This document shows positions 9,150 to 19,996 of a DNA stretch of 64,000 nucleotides, piece after piece. Both the position numbers and the translations under genes were made by a program. The notes below the pieces were generated by a model that was given only the letters and a program-made list of their open reading frames with translations, had not been told where the DNA came from and searched no databases. The stretch is from Guyparkeria sp. SCN-R1 (lineage in GTDB: Bacteria > Pseudomonadota > Gammaproteobacteria > Halothiobacillales > Halothiobacillaceae). Each line of letters starts with the position of its first letter. Within the stretch, counting starts at the first letter, position 1. The DNA lies in the NCBI RefSeq assembly GCF_003932495.1, contig NZ_QZMT01000005.1:1-64000 (forward strand), read 5' to 3'.

Positions 9150-9599
9150 ATGCTCAAGACACTGCAATCGTTGTTCTTCCCCGACCAGCCCGCCGCCGAG
9201 ACCAACCGGGAGACCCGACTCGACGCGGCCGTGGCGATCCTGTTGATGGAGGTGGCCCGGGCGGACTTTGACGTGGCCGACGACGAGCTTGACGTGATTC
9301 GCCGTACCCTGATCGACGATTTTGCCATGGGGGCGGATCAAGCCGATGAACTGGTGCGTCACGCTGCGGCCGAGGTGGATGATTCGACCGGATTTTTCCC
9401 GTTCGTGCGGGTGCTCAACGAGCAACTCGGCCAGGATCAGAAGCGACAGGTGGTCGAGACACTCTGGCGCCTAGCCTACGCCGATGCCGGCAAGCACCAT
9501 CTCGAGGAATCGATCATCCGCCAGATAGCCGACCTGCTCTACGTGCCGCACAGCGAGTTCATCCGCGCCCGGGTGCGGGCCGAGCAAGCCGCCGATTGA
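9150..9599 (+). CDS. TerB-family protein
   Basis: 149-residue all-helical protein of the TerB/DjlA-N type. It has the acidic block EVARADFDVADDELDVIRR that in this fold can bind metal, and the repeated second acidic helix with AYADAGKHHLEESIIRQIADLL. No other ter genes lie nearby, so a tellurite-resistance role is not supported. The family more generally acts at membrane or stress complexes. GAGG lies 7 nt before the ATG. The gene runs convergently into the chemoreceptor gene. Confidence 0.82.
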   Translation: MLKTLQSLFFPDQPAAETNRETRLDAAVAILLMEVARADFDVADDELDVIRRTLIDDFAMGADQADELVRHAAAEVDDSTGFFPFVRVLNEQLGQDQKRQVVETLWRLAYADAGKHHLEESIIRQIADLLYVPHSEFIRARVRAEQAAD

Positions 9600-9618
9600 G
9601 TGCCGGCGAGGCGCCAAT

Positions 9619-9649
9619 AAAAAGCCCCGCGACCGATCGTTGCGGGGCT
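9619..9649 (-). terminator. Terminator of the chemoreceptor gene
   Basis: AGCCCCGC (9623-9630) pairs with GCGGGGCT (9642-9649). On the minus strand the stem is followed by TTTTT-ATT. It lies 24 nt after the chemoreceptor stop and 20 nt after the TerB stop, and may serve both genes. Confidence 0.85.
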
Positions 9650-9672
9650 CGTTGATCTAAACCGGTCGCCCG

Positions 9673-11592
9673 TCAGGTCTTGAACTGGTTCACCAGTGCC
9701 TGCAGCTGCGAGGCCAGTCGTGCCAGTTCGTGGCTCGCCGTGGAGGTCTGCGCACCGCCCTCGGCGGTCTGGGAGGCGGCCTCGTTGATATTGGAGACGT
9801 TGCGGTTGATCTCCTCGGCCACCTGGCCCTGTTCCTCGGCCGCCGAGGCGATCTGGTGGTTCATGTTGGTGATCGTCTCGATCGCGCGGGTGATGGTCAC
9901 CAGCGACTGGCCGGCCTCGCGGGCCTGATCGGCGGTCTTGCGGGCGTGCACCTGGCTGCTCTGCATGGCGCCGACCGCCTGCTTGGAGCCACCCTGGATG
10001 CTCTCGACCATCTCACGGATCTCCAGGGTAGAGGCCTGCGTCTTGCTTGCAAGCGAACGCACTTCTTCGGCCACCACGGCAAAGCCACGGCCGTGCTCGC
10101 CGGCCCGGGCCGCCTCGATCGCGGCGTTGAGGGCCAGCAGGTTGGTCTGCTCGGCGATCTCGCGGATGACGTCGACCACCGTGCTGATCTTCTCGCTGGC
10201 GGTCTCGAGGTTGCCGATGATCGCGCCGGCCTCCTCGATTTCGTCGGCCAGCGCGGCGACATGGTTGATCGTCTCGTTGACCACGCGTTGACCGTCCTTG
10301 GCCTCCTCGTCGGCGTTCTGCGCGGCGTCGGCGGCGCCCGAGGCGTTCTGGGCGATGTCCTGGACCGTGCTGGTCATCTCGTTCATGGCCGAGGCGACCA
10401 TCTCGGTCTCTTGGCGCTGCTTCTGCACGCCCTCGTTGGTGTCCGCGGTGATCTGCGAGAGTTCCTCGGCGGAGGCCGAGAGCTGGCCGGTCGAGTTCGC
10501 GACTTCGTGGATCGAGTCGCGCATCTTGCCGGCAAAGCGGTTGAAGGCGGCCGACAGGTCGGCAATCTCGTCGCGACCGCTCTCGTCGAGCGTCTGGGTG
10601 AGATCGCCGTCACCGGCGGCGATGTCGTCCATCGCCTTGACGGTGCGACGCAGCGGGCGAGTGATGCTGCGGGTGATCAGGAAACCGATGATCGCGGCGA
10701 TGGCGATCGCCACGGCCATTACGGAGATGACCTTGTTGCGGGCCGCGGCCTGGCGCTCGACGTACTCGCTGCGATCCATGCTCACGGCAAGCACGCCAAC
10801 CGGGTTACCCGAGAAATCCGCGATGGTATGGGCGTAGGTCACCGTCGGTGTCTCGTCGAGCGCGTGCTCCCAGATCGTGGTGTCGCTCTTGGCGGCACGC
10901 AGCTGGTCGGCATCGAGCGCGCCTGGCTGGCCGAGGGTCGAGCCGAAGGCCTCGAAGCCGCCGCTGTCGGTTTCCAGGTACAGGCCGATGTCCACGCCAT
11001 AGCCGGCCTTGAACTTGTCGAAGAACGGCTGACCGAAGCTCATGCCGAACTCGACGCTGCCCTGGTGCTCGCCCTGGTAGCGGATCGGTGCGATGCCGCG
11101 CATGCCGAGTCCGGCCACGCCGCGCTCCAGGCCGCGAACGCCCTTGCTATCACTGTTGGTCGCCAGGACGGTCTTGCGGAAACCGGAGAGGTCGTCACCG
11201 AACTTCTCCGGTTTGTGGGCGCGGAAGAAGGAGGTAGCCGGCGGCAGGTGGAACTGGAACTGGCGCGCGCCGTAGTCCTCGCGCATCGGGGCGAACATCG
11301 GCAGGGTCATCGTGCTGATCCGCTCCCGATCCTGCTCGGCCATCGCCTGTTCGATATCCGGAATGCGCGAAACTGCCGTGCTCAACGCTTCGGCCAGACG
11401 CCCCTCGGCGCTGATCTCGGCCTGTGCGCTTTCGAACAGCCCGCGCAACTCGCGTTGCTGGGCCTGCTTGATGGTGGCCGAGAATTCGGTGATCACCAGA
11501 GGGATGATCAGGGCCGCGATAAAGACGATGACCAGGGCAAAGCCGAGGGCGAGTCGGGCGCCGATGGTCAGGTTCTTGAACAGGGCAGGCAT
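9673..11592 (-). CDS. Methyl-accepting chemotaxis protein
   Basis: 639-residue inner-membrane chemoreceptor. It has an N-terminal membrane helix ([18 protein letters not shown]), a periplasmic Cache-like sensor of about 240 residues (with [23 protein letters not shown]), a second helix, HAMP ([25 protein letters not shown]), and a long coiled-coil signalling domain. The CheA/CheW tip is the invariant [19 protein letters not shown] followed by [12 protein letters not shown]. The C-terminus ([10 protein letters not shown]) has no NWETF-type CheR tether. Expression is very probably from the sigma-28 promoter at 11645-11671. The ligand is unknown; the [13 protein letters not shown] block recalls double-Cache sensors of small carboxylates. 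Confidence 0.93.
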   Translation of the reverse strand: MPALFKNLTIGARLALGFALVIVFIAALIIPLVITEFSATIKQAQQRELRGLFESAQAEISAEGRLAEALSTAVSRIPDIEQAMAEQDRERISTMTLPMFAPMREDYGARQFQFHLPPATSFFRAHKPEKFGDDLSGFRKTVLATNSDSKGVRGLERGVAGLGMRGIAPIRYQGEHQGSVEFGMSFGQPFFDKFKAGYGVDIGLYLETDSGGFEAFGSTLGQPGALDADQLRAAKSDTTIWEHALDETPTVTYAHTIADFSGNPVGVLAVSMDRSEYVERQAAARNKVISVMAVAIAIAAIIGFLITRSITRPLRRTVKAMDDIAAGDGDLTQTLDESGRDEIADLSAAFNRFAGKMRDSIHEVANSTGQLSASAEELSQITADTNEGVQKQRQETEMVASAMNEMTSTVQDIAQNASGAADAAQNADEEAKDGQRVVNETINHVAALADEIEEAGAIIGNLETASEKISTVVDVIREIAEQTNLLALNAAIEAARAGEHGRGFAVVAEEVRSLASKTQASTLEIREMVESIQGGSKQAVGAMQSSQVHARKTADQAREAGQSLVTITRAIETITNMNHQIASAAEEQGQVAEEINRNVSNINEAASQTAEGGAQTSTASHELARLASQLQALVNQFKT

Positions 11593-11644
11593 GGTTGGCT
11601 CCGCGTGGTCTGGCTCGGGGCAGATGGATGAGTCGGGACCCGTG

Positions 11645-11671
11645 AAATCGGCCGATGCGCTGGAAACTTTA
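11645..11671 (-). promoter_or_regulatory. Sigma-28 (FliA) promoter of the chemoreceptor gene
   Basis: On the minus strand: TAAAGTTT (11664-11671), exactly 11 nt, then GCCGATTT (11645-11652). The FliA consensus is TAAAGTTT-N11-GCCGATAA, so the -35 half is perfect and the -10 half matches at 6 of 8. It lies 53 nt upstream of the chemoreceptor ATG. Confidence 0.9.
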
Positions 11672-11692
11672 ACCTCAGTTATTTGCTGAGGT
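11672..11692. promoter_or_regulatory. Dyad immediately upstream of the FliA promoter
   Basis: ACCTCAG (11672-11678) and CTGAGGT (11686-11692) form a perfect 7-bp inverted repeat around a 7-nt AT-rich centre, directly abutting the -35 box. The position suits an activator or repressor site. The protein is unknown. Confidence 0.4.
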
Positions 11693-11809
11693 ATTAGTTC
11701 GTACTCAAACGATTCTCCGGCGCGGCTTCACGCGTTGGCCGGTCCGGTCCGAAGGTGACAAAAGTCGGGGAGCCTAACCAACCCTCCGTCGCCTATTGAA
11801 GGGCGTTTC

Positions 11810-13714
<1,905 letters not shown>

Positions 13715-13795
13715 AGGGTCGGAGCTTGAGGCTGAAGGCTGAAAAGGGTGTGCATTGTACGCGGTTGCTCCGCGTCAAGGCGGGGGATTATCCCC

Positions 13796-14251
13796 TCAGC
13801 GTCGTTCGCGGAAGAACTCGGTGAGGAGTTCGGCCGCCTCGGTCTCGCAGGGGCCGGTGTCGATCACGGGACGAAAGTGATGCCAGTCGGCCCGATTGAG
13901 GTCGATGGCAGAGCCGCAGGCACCGGCGCGCGGGTCCGGGGCGGCGTAGACGATCCGCGCGACGCGGGCGTGCGAGGCCGCAGCCAGGCACATGGGGCAG
14001 GGCTCGAGGGTGACGTAGAGAGTGCAGTCGTCGAGGCGATAGTTGGCCAGATGCCGCCCGGCCTCGCGCATGGCCAGTATCTCGGCGTGTGCGCTGGGGT
14101 CGTGCAGGGCGACGGGGCGGTTGTGCCCGCGGCCGATGGTGGCTCCGTTCGCGTCGACCACGATGGCGCCGACCGGCACCTCGCCCAGCTCGATCGACTG
14201 TCGAGCCAGGGCAAGGCAGGCCTGCATGTGCTTGCGGTCGTGGCCGCTCAT
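13796..14251 (-). CDS. tadA: tRNA-specific adenosine deaminase TadA
   Basis: 151-residue zinc deaminase converting A34 to inosine in tRNA-Arg(ACG). Zinc and catalytic residues are in HAEILAMREA (His ligand and catalytic Glu) and TLEPCPMC (two Cys ligands). The YRLDDCTLYVTLEPC context is diagnostic of TadA rather than cytidine deaminase. It begins 27 bp after the guaA stop, so it is probably cotranscribed with guaBA. Confidence 0.95.
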   Translation of the reverse strand: MSGHDRKHMQACLALARQSIELGEVPVGAIVVDANGATIGRGHNRPVALHDPSAHAEILAMREAGRHLANYRLDDCTLYVTLEPCPMCLAAASHARVARIVYAAPDPRAGACGSAIDLNRADWHHFRPVIDTGPCETEAAELLTEFFRERR

Positions 14252-14278
14252 GGAGTCAGCGCTGGTGGCGAGCGGACG

Positions 14279-15880
14279 TCATTCCCACTCGATGGTGCCG
14301 GGCGGCTTGCCGGTGACGTCGTAGACCACCCGCGAGATGCCGCGAACCTCGTTGACGATGCGCAGCGAGACCTTTTCCAGGAACTCGTAGGGCAGGCGTG
14401 CCCAGCGGGCGGTCATGAAGTCGATGGTCTCCACGGCCCGCAGGGCGACGACGTAGTCGTAGCGTCGGCCATCGCCCATCACGCCCACCGAACGGACCGG
14501 CAGGAACACGGCGAATGCCTGCGAGACCTGGTCGTAGAGGCCGGCCTCGCGCAGCTCGTGGATGAAGATGGCATCGGCGCGTCGCAGCAGCTCGGCGTAT
14601 TCGTGCTTGACCTCGCCGAGGATGCGCACACCCAGGCCCGGGCCGGGGAAGGGGTGTCGCATGATCATCTCGCTGGGCAGGCCGAGTTCCAGGCCGATCT
14701 GGCGGACCTCGTCCTTGAACAGCTCGCGCAGCGGCTCGACCAGGCCGAGCTTCATGTGCTCGGGCAGGCCACCGACGTTGTGGTGCGACTTGATCACGTG
14801 CGCCTTGCCGGTCTTGGAGCCGGCCGACTCGATCACGTCAGGGTAGATGGTGCCCTGGGCCAGCCATTGCGCGTTCTCGCGCTTGCCGGCCTCGTCATCG
14901 AAGATGTCGATGAAGGTGTTGCCGATGATCTTGCGTTTCTTCTCGGGGTCGGCCTCGCCGGCCAGCCGGGAGAGGAACCGGTCCTCGGCGTCGACGCGGA
15001 TGACGCGCACGCCCAGGTGCTCGGCGAAGGTGCGCATCACCTGGTCGCCTTCACCCTCGCGCAGCAGACCGTTGTCGACGAAGATGCAGGTGAGTTGGTC
15101 GCCGATGGCGCGGTGGAGCAGGGCGGCGACCACGGAGGAGTCCACGCCGCCGGACAGGCCGAGGATGACTTCCTCGTCCCCGACCTGCTCGCGGACCTGG
15201 TCGATCATGGTCTCGATGATCGCGTCCGAGCGCCACAGCCCTTGCGTGTCACAAATCTCGCGGACGAAGCGCTCGATGATGCGCGCACCCTGGCGGGTGT
15301 GGGTGACCTCGGGATGGAACTGCACGCCGAAGAAGTTGCGCGACTCGTCGGCCATGCCGGCGATCGGCGCGTTGTCCGAGGAGGCCATCAGTTTGAAGCC
15401 CTCGGGCAGGTCAACCACGTGATCGCCATGGCTCATCCAGACGTCCAGCAGTCCAAAGCCTTCCTCGGTGACCTCGTCTTCGATGTCCTTCAACAACGCG
15501 GTATGGCCGCGGGCGCGCACCTTGGCAAAGCCGAATTCCTGGTGGCTGGCGTTCTCGACCTTGCCGCCCAACTGGGCGGCCATGGTCTGCATGCCGTAGC
15601 AGATACCCAGTACCGGCACGCCCAGGGTGAAGACCAGTTCGGGGGCGCAGGGCGCGTTTTGCGGGTCGATGACCGATTCGGGACCGCCGGAGAGGATGAT
15701 GCCGGTGGGATTGAAGTCACGGACGAAGGCGTTGTCGACATCCCAGGAGTGGATTTCGCAGTACACCCGTGATTCGCGCACGCGCCGGGCGATCAGTTGC
15801 GTGTACTGCGAGCCGAAATCCAGGATCAGGATGCGCTCGGCGTGGATGTCGGGATGCGGGATGGTCGAGGAAGCGGTCAT
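14279..15880 (-). CDS. guaA: GMP synthase (glutamine-hydrolysing) GuaA
   Basis: 533-residue enzyme converting XMP to GMP with glutamine and ATP. The N-terminal class-I glutaminase begins [20 protein letters not shown] and has the nucleophile in [12 protein letters not shown] and the His-Glu pair in [11 protein letters not shown]. The ATP-pyrophosphatase loop is [16 protein letters not shown], and the C-terminal dimerisation domain ends PPGTIEWE. The frame is open for 27 codons upstream; the ATG starting [17 protein letters not shown] fits the family. It is the second gene of guaBA, 113 bp after guaB. Confidence 0.97.
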   Translation of the reverse strand: MTASSTIPHPDIHAERILILDFGSQYTQLIARRVRESRVYCEIHSWDVDNAFVRDFNPTGIILSGGPESVIDPQNAPCAPELVFTLGVPVLGICYGMQTMAAQLGGKVENASHQEFGFAKVRARGHTALLKDIEDEVTEEGFGLLDVWMSHGDHVVDLPEGFKLMASSDNAPIAGMADESRNFFGVQFHPEVTHTRQGARIIERFVREICDTQGLWRSDAIIETMIDQVREQVGDEEVILGLSGGVDSSVVAALLHRAIGDQLTCIFVDNGLLREGEGDQVMRTFAEHLGVRVIRVDAEDRFLSRLAGEADPEKKRKIIGNTFIDIFDDEAGKRENAQWLAQGTIYPDVIESAGSKTGKAHVIKSHHNVGGLPEHMKLGLVEPLRELFKDEVRQIGLELGLPSEMIMRHPFPGPGLGVRILGEVKHEYAELLRRADAIFIHELREAGLYDQVSQAFAVFLPVRSVGVMGDGRRYDYVVALRAVETIDFMTARWARLPYEFLEKVSLRIVNEVRGISRVVYDVTGKPPGTIEWE

Positions 15881-15928
15881 CGTGAGGTCCGTGTTTTTCA
15901 GGCAAGGGCAGCTTGGCCCTGTAACAAG

Positions 15929-15955
15929 TCGACCCGGCAGGCAAGGCCGGGTCGA
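15929..15955. promoter_or_regulatory. Hairpin between guaB and guaA
   Basis: TCGACCCGGC (15929-15938) and GCCGGGTCGA (15946-15955) form a perfect 10-bp stem with a 7-nt loop, in the guaB-guaA spacer. There is no U-run, so it is more likely an mRNA-processing or stability element, or a partial attenuator, than a full terminator. Confidence 0.5.
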
Positions 15956-15993
15956 TGGCAAACGAGGCGCCCCGGCAGGGGCGCGGCACTGGG

Positions 15994-17843
<1,850 letters not shown>

Positions 17844-17861
17844 AAGGGCGTTGTTGGCATC

Positions 17862-17886
17862 CCGACTTTGATTGCGCTAAAGTCGG
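17862..17886. promoter_or_regulatory. Operator-like dyad upstream of the small secreted protein
   Basis: CCGACTTT (17862-17869) and AAAGTCGG (17879-17886) are a perfect 8-bp inverted repeat with a 9-nt centre, 40-64 bp before the ATG at 17926. I see no convincing -35/-10 pair, so the promoter may need an activator binding this dyad. Confidence 0.45.
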
Positions 17887-17925
17887 ACTCGCTACCAGAG
17901 CAAACCACCTAGGAGGCAGTAAATA

Positions 17926-18246
17926 ATGATTAAAACAGCACGCGTTGTTGCCGCAGCAGCGGGCTTTGCCCTGATCGGTTCGGTTGGCATGGCCAACGCC
18001 GCCAGCGAAGCAGATTACGAGAAGGCCAAGCAAGAAGCCCAAGCCGCCGTTGAAGCCGTTCAAGAGAAAGGCTACGCGCCGTGGAGCCCGCACCCGAAGA
18101 GCGCCTTGTTCGGCGAAGCCGACAAGCTGGCCAAGAAGGGCGAGTACGACAAGGCCATCGAGAAGGCCGAGTACATCAAGGAGCTGCAGGCACTGGCCGA
18201 GAAGCAGTGGGCCGAGCAGGAAGCCGGTCCATACAAGACCTGGTAA
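17926..18246 (+). CDS. Small secreted helical protein, SoxXA-binding-protein-like (SoxK-like)
   Basis: 106-residue exported protein. A classical signal peptide (VVAAAAGFALIGSVGMANA, cleavage after ANA near residue 25) is followed by a charged, Ala/Lys/Glu-rich helical mature part of about 80 residues. That part contains the repeat-like segment EADKLAKKGEYDKAIEKAEYIKELQALAEKQ. Size, export and the 'alpha-hairpin with AxKGxYDKAIxKA' look resemble, from memory, the SoxXA-binding proteins (SoxK/SAXB) of sulfur oxidisers, but there is no cysteine or strict motif to prove it. AGGAGG lies 9 nt before the ATG, a very strong ribosome site suggesting high expression. It is monocistronic, ending at a strong terminator. 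Confidence 0.6.
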   Translation: MIKTARVVAAAAGFALIGSVGMANAASEADYEKAKQEAQAAVEAVQEKGYAPWSPHPKSALFGEADKLAKKGEYDKAIEKAEYIKELQALAEKQWAEQEAGPYKTW

Positions 18247-18309
18247 GGGCTTGATGATCCCGGCCAGCCCTGGCGGGTTGGCCGACCGCTAGAAACAGCA
18301 AGATTCCCG

Positions 18310-18337
18310 GGCCGCGAGCATTGTTCGCGGCCTTTTT
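18310..18337 (+). terminator. Terminator of the small secreted protein gene
   Basis: GGCCGCGA (18310-18317) pairs with TCGCGGCC (18325-18332), followed by TTTTT (18333-18337). It lies 63 nt after the stop codon. Confidence 0.9.
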
Positions 18338-18398
18338 CGTGCCGTACTTCGGGGCTGACTCGAGTCCCCGTCTTTTTTCTTGATCACGGATTGTGCCC

Positions 18399-19931
18399 AT
18401 GTCATCTCCCACCGGATCGACCGCCCTGTCGGTCACCCAGATCAACAAGCAGGCCGGTGATCTGCTCGGCCAGGTGTTCGGCCTGGTCGAGGTGGTCGGC
18501 GAGATCAGTGAGCACAAGCGGGCGGCGTCAGGGCATCACTACTTCGCGCTCAAGGATGATCGGTCGCAGTTGCGTTGCGCCTTTTTTCGCGGCAACGCAC
18601 AACGCTGCGCCCATCCACTACGCGAGGGCGAAGAGGTGGTCGCGACCGGGCGGCTGGGTATCTACACCGAACGAGGTGCCTACCAGCTGATTGTCCAGTC
18701 GATCGCGCCGGCCGGTGAGGGGCGCCTGGCCGCCGAATTCGAACGACTCAAGCAACGCCTGCTGGCCGAAGGGCTGTTCGCGCCAGAGCACAAGCGACCG
18801 ACGCCGGAGTTGCCGCGACATATCGCCGTAATCTCCTCGGACACCGGTGCGGCCATCCACGATGTCCACGTCACCCTGGCGCGGCGCTTTCCGCTGGCGC
18901 GGGTCACGTTGTTCCCGGTGCGGGTGCAGGGAAGCGAGTCGGCCGGCGAGTTGCGCCAGGCCGTGTCGCAGCTAACTAGTGATGTCTTCGATGTGGCGTT
19001 GATCGTGCGTGGCGGAGGGTCTTTGTCGGACCTCTGGTCCTTCAACGACGAGGCGCTGGTGCGTGCCTTGTACGACTGCCCGGTGCCGGTGATCAGTGGA
19101 GTCGGTCACGAGACCGACACCACGCTCTGCGACCTGGTGACCGACCGCCAGGCGGCCACCCCCACGGGGGCCGCTGAACTGGCCACACCCATCACGGCGA
19201 GCGACATGCGCCAACATGTGGAGCGGTGGGCTGATCGGGCCCGTCTGCGCTGGGAGGGGCGGCTGCAGGCCGAGTCGCAACGCCTGGACGGGCTGACGCG
19301 GCGCCTCGATCGCGCCGGCCCGGTCGAGCAGCTACGTTTCGGTCGTTATCGACTGGCCGGACTGAACTCGCCGCTGCGACGCGGTATCGAGCGTCGTATC
19401 GCGCAGGGGCGTGAACGTGCGCATGGCTTACGCCGACGCCTGGAAGGGGCGCATCCCCGGCGTCGCCTCGAGGGGCTCAGGGAACAACTGCTGGGGCCGG
19501 CAAGCCGGTTGCATCGATGCATTGCCGCAATCAACTCCGCCGAGCGTGATCGGGTTGCCACGCTCTCCCGGCGCCTGCTGGTAAGCCGAGAGCGCCTGAT
19601 GCCTCGCTGGCGAGCCCGTCTTGATGCCACGCGGCTCGATCCCCGCGGTCTGGAGCGGCGACTGCGTGAAGAGCGCACACGCCTTGCCGGCCTGTCCCGT
19701 CAGCTCGAGGCACTCGGCCCGCGTCAGGTCCAGCAGCGGGGGTATGCCCTGATCGAGACCCGCGACGAGGGTCGAAGCGATGGTTCGGGCGTGTTGGTCA
19801 AGCGGGCCACGGAGGTCGAGCGGCTGGGCAGTGCGACCGGACGATTGCCATTGACCATTCGGTTCGTTGACGGTGACGTGGCGGTGGAGTGGACGAGGTC
19901 GATATCCAGTGAGCCTTCATCGGACTCCTGA
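18399..19931 (+). CDS. xseA: Exodeoxyribonuclease VII large subunit XseA
   Basis: 510-residue catalytic subunit of exonuclease VII, degrading single-stranded DNA with XseB. The N-terminal OB-fold (VFGLVEVVGEISEHKRAASGHHYFALKDDRSQLRCAFF) is followed by the nuclease core with IAVISSDTGAAIHD, VIVRGGGSLSDLWSFNDE and ISGVGHETDTTLCDLVTD. After that comes a long arginine-rich coiled-coil and the terminal QRGYALI strand. It is somewhat longer than E. coli XseA, mostly in the coiled coil. The in-frame GTG six bases upstream is less likely than this ATG. xseB is not adjacent. Confidence 0.95.
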   Translation: MSSPTGSTALSVTQINKQAGDLLGQVFGLVEVVGEISEHKRAASGHHYFALKDDRSQLRCAFFRGNAQRCAHPLREGEEVVATGRLGIYTERGAYQLIVQSIAPAGEGRLAAEFERLKQRLLAEGLFAPEHKRPTPELPRHIAVISSDTGAAIHDVHVTLARRFPLARVTLFPVRVQGSESAGELRQAVSQLTSDVFDVALIVRGGGSLSDLWSFNDEALVRALYDCPVPVISGVGHETDTTLCDLVTDRQAATPTGAAELATPITASDMRQHVERWADRARLRWEGRLQAESQRLDGLTRRLDRAGPVEQLRFGRYRLAGLNSPLRRGIERRIAQGRERAHGLRRRLEGAHPRRRLEGLREQLLGPASRLHRCIAAINSAERDRVATLSRRLLVSRERLMPRWRARLDATRLDPRGLERRLREERTRLAGLSRQLEALGPRQVQQRGYALIETRDEGRSDGSGVLVKRATEVERLGSATGRLPLTIRFVDGDVAVEWTRSISSEPSSDS

Positions 19932-19996
19932 TAACCGGTAACCGGACAACCTGGGGCGGGCTTCCCGGTTGCGTTGCGCGCTACCGTACCGATCGG

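Noticed and set aside
9150-9599. Tellurite-resistance island
   Set aside because: Only a single TerB-fold gene is present; no terA, terC, terD or terZ nearby.
9730-11631. 633-codon plus-strand open frame opposite the chemoreceptor
   Set aside because: Antisense frame of a clear MCP; contains only Leu/Gly/Asp-rich low-complexity sequence.
13748-15772. 674-codon plus-strand open frame across tadA and guaA
   Set aside because: Spans two well-supported opposite-strand genes and their spacer; no start signal or family features.
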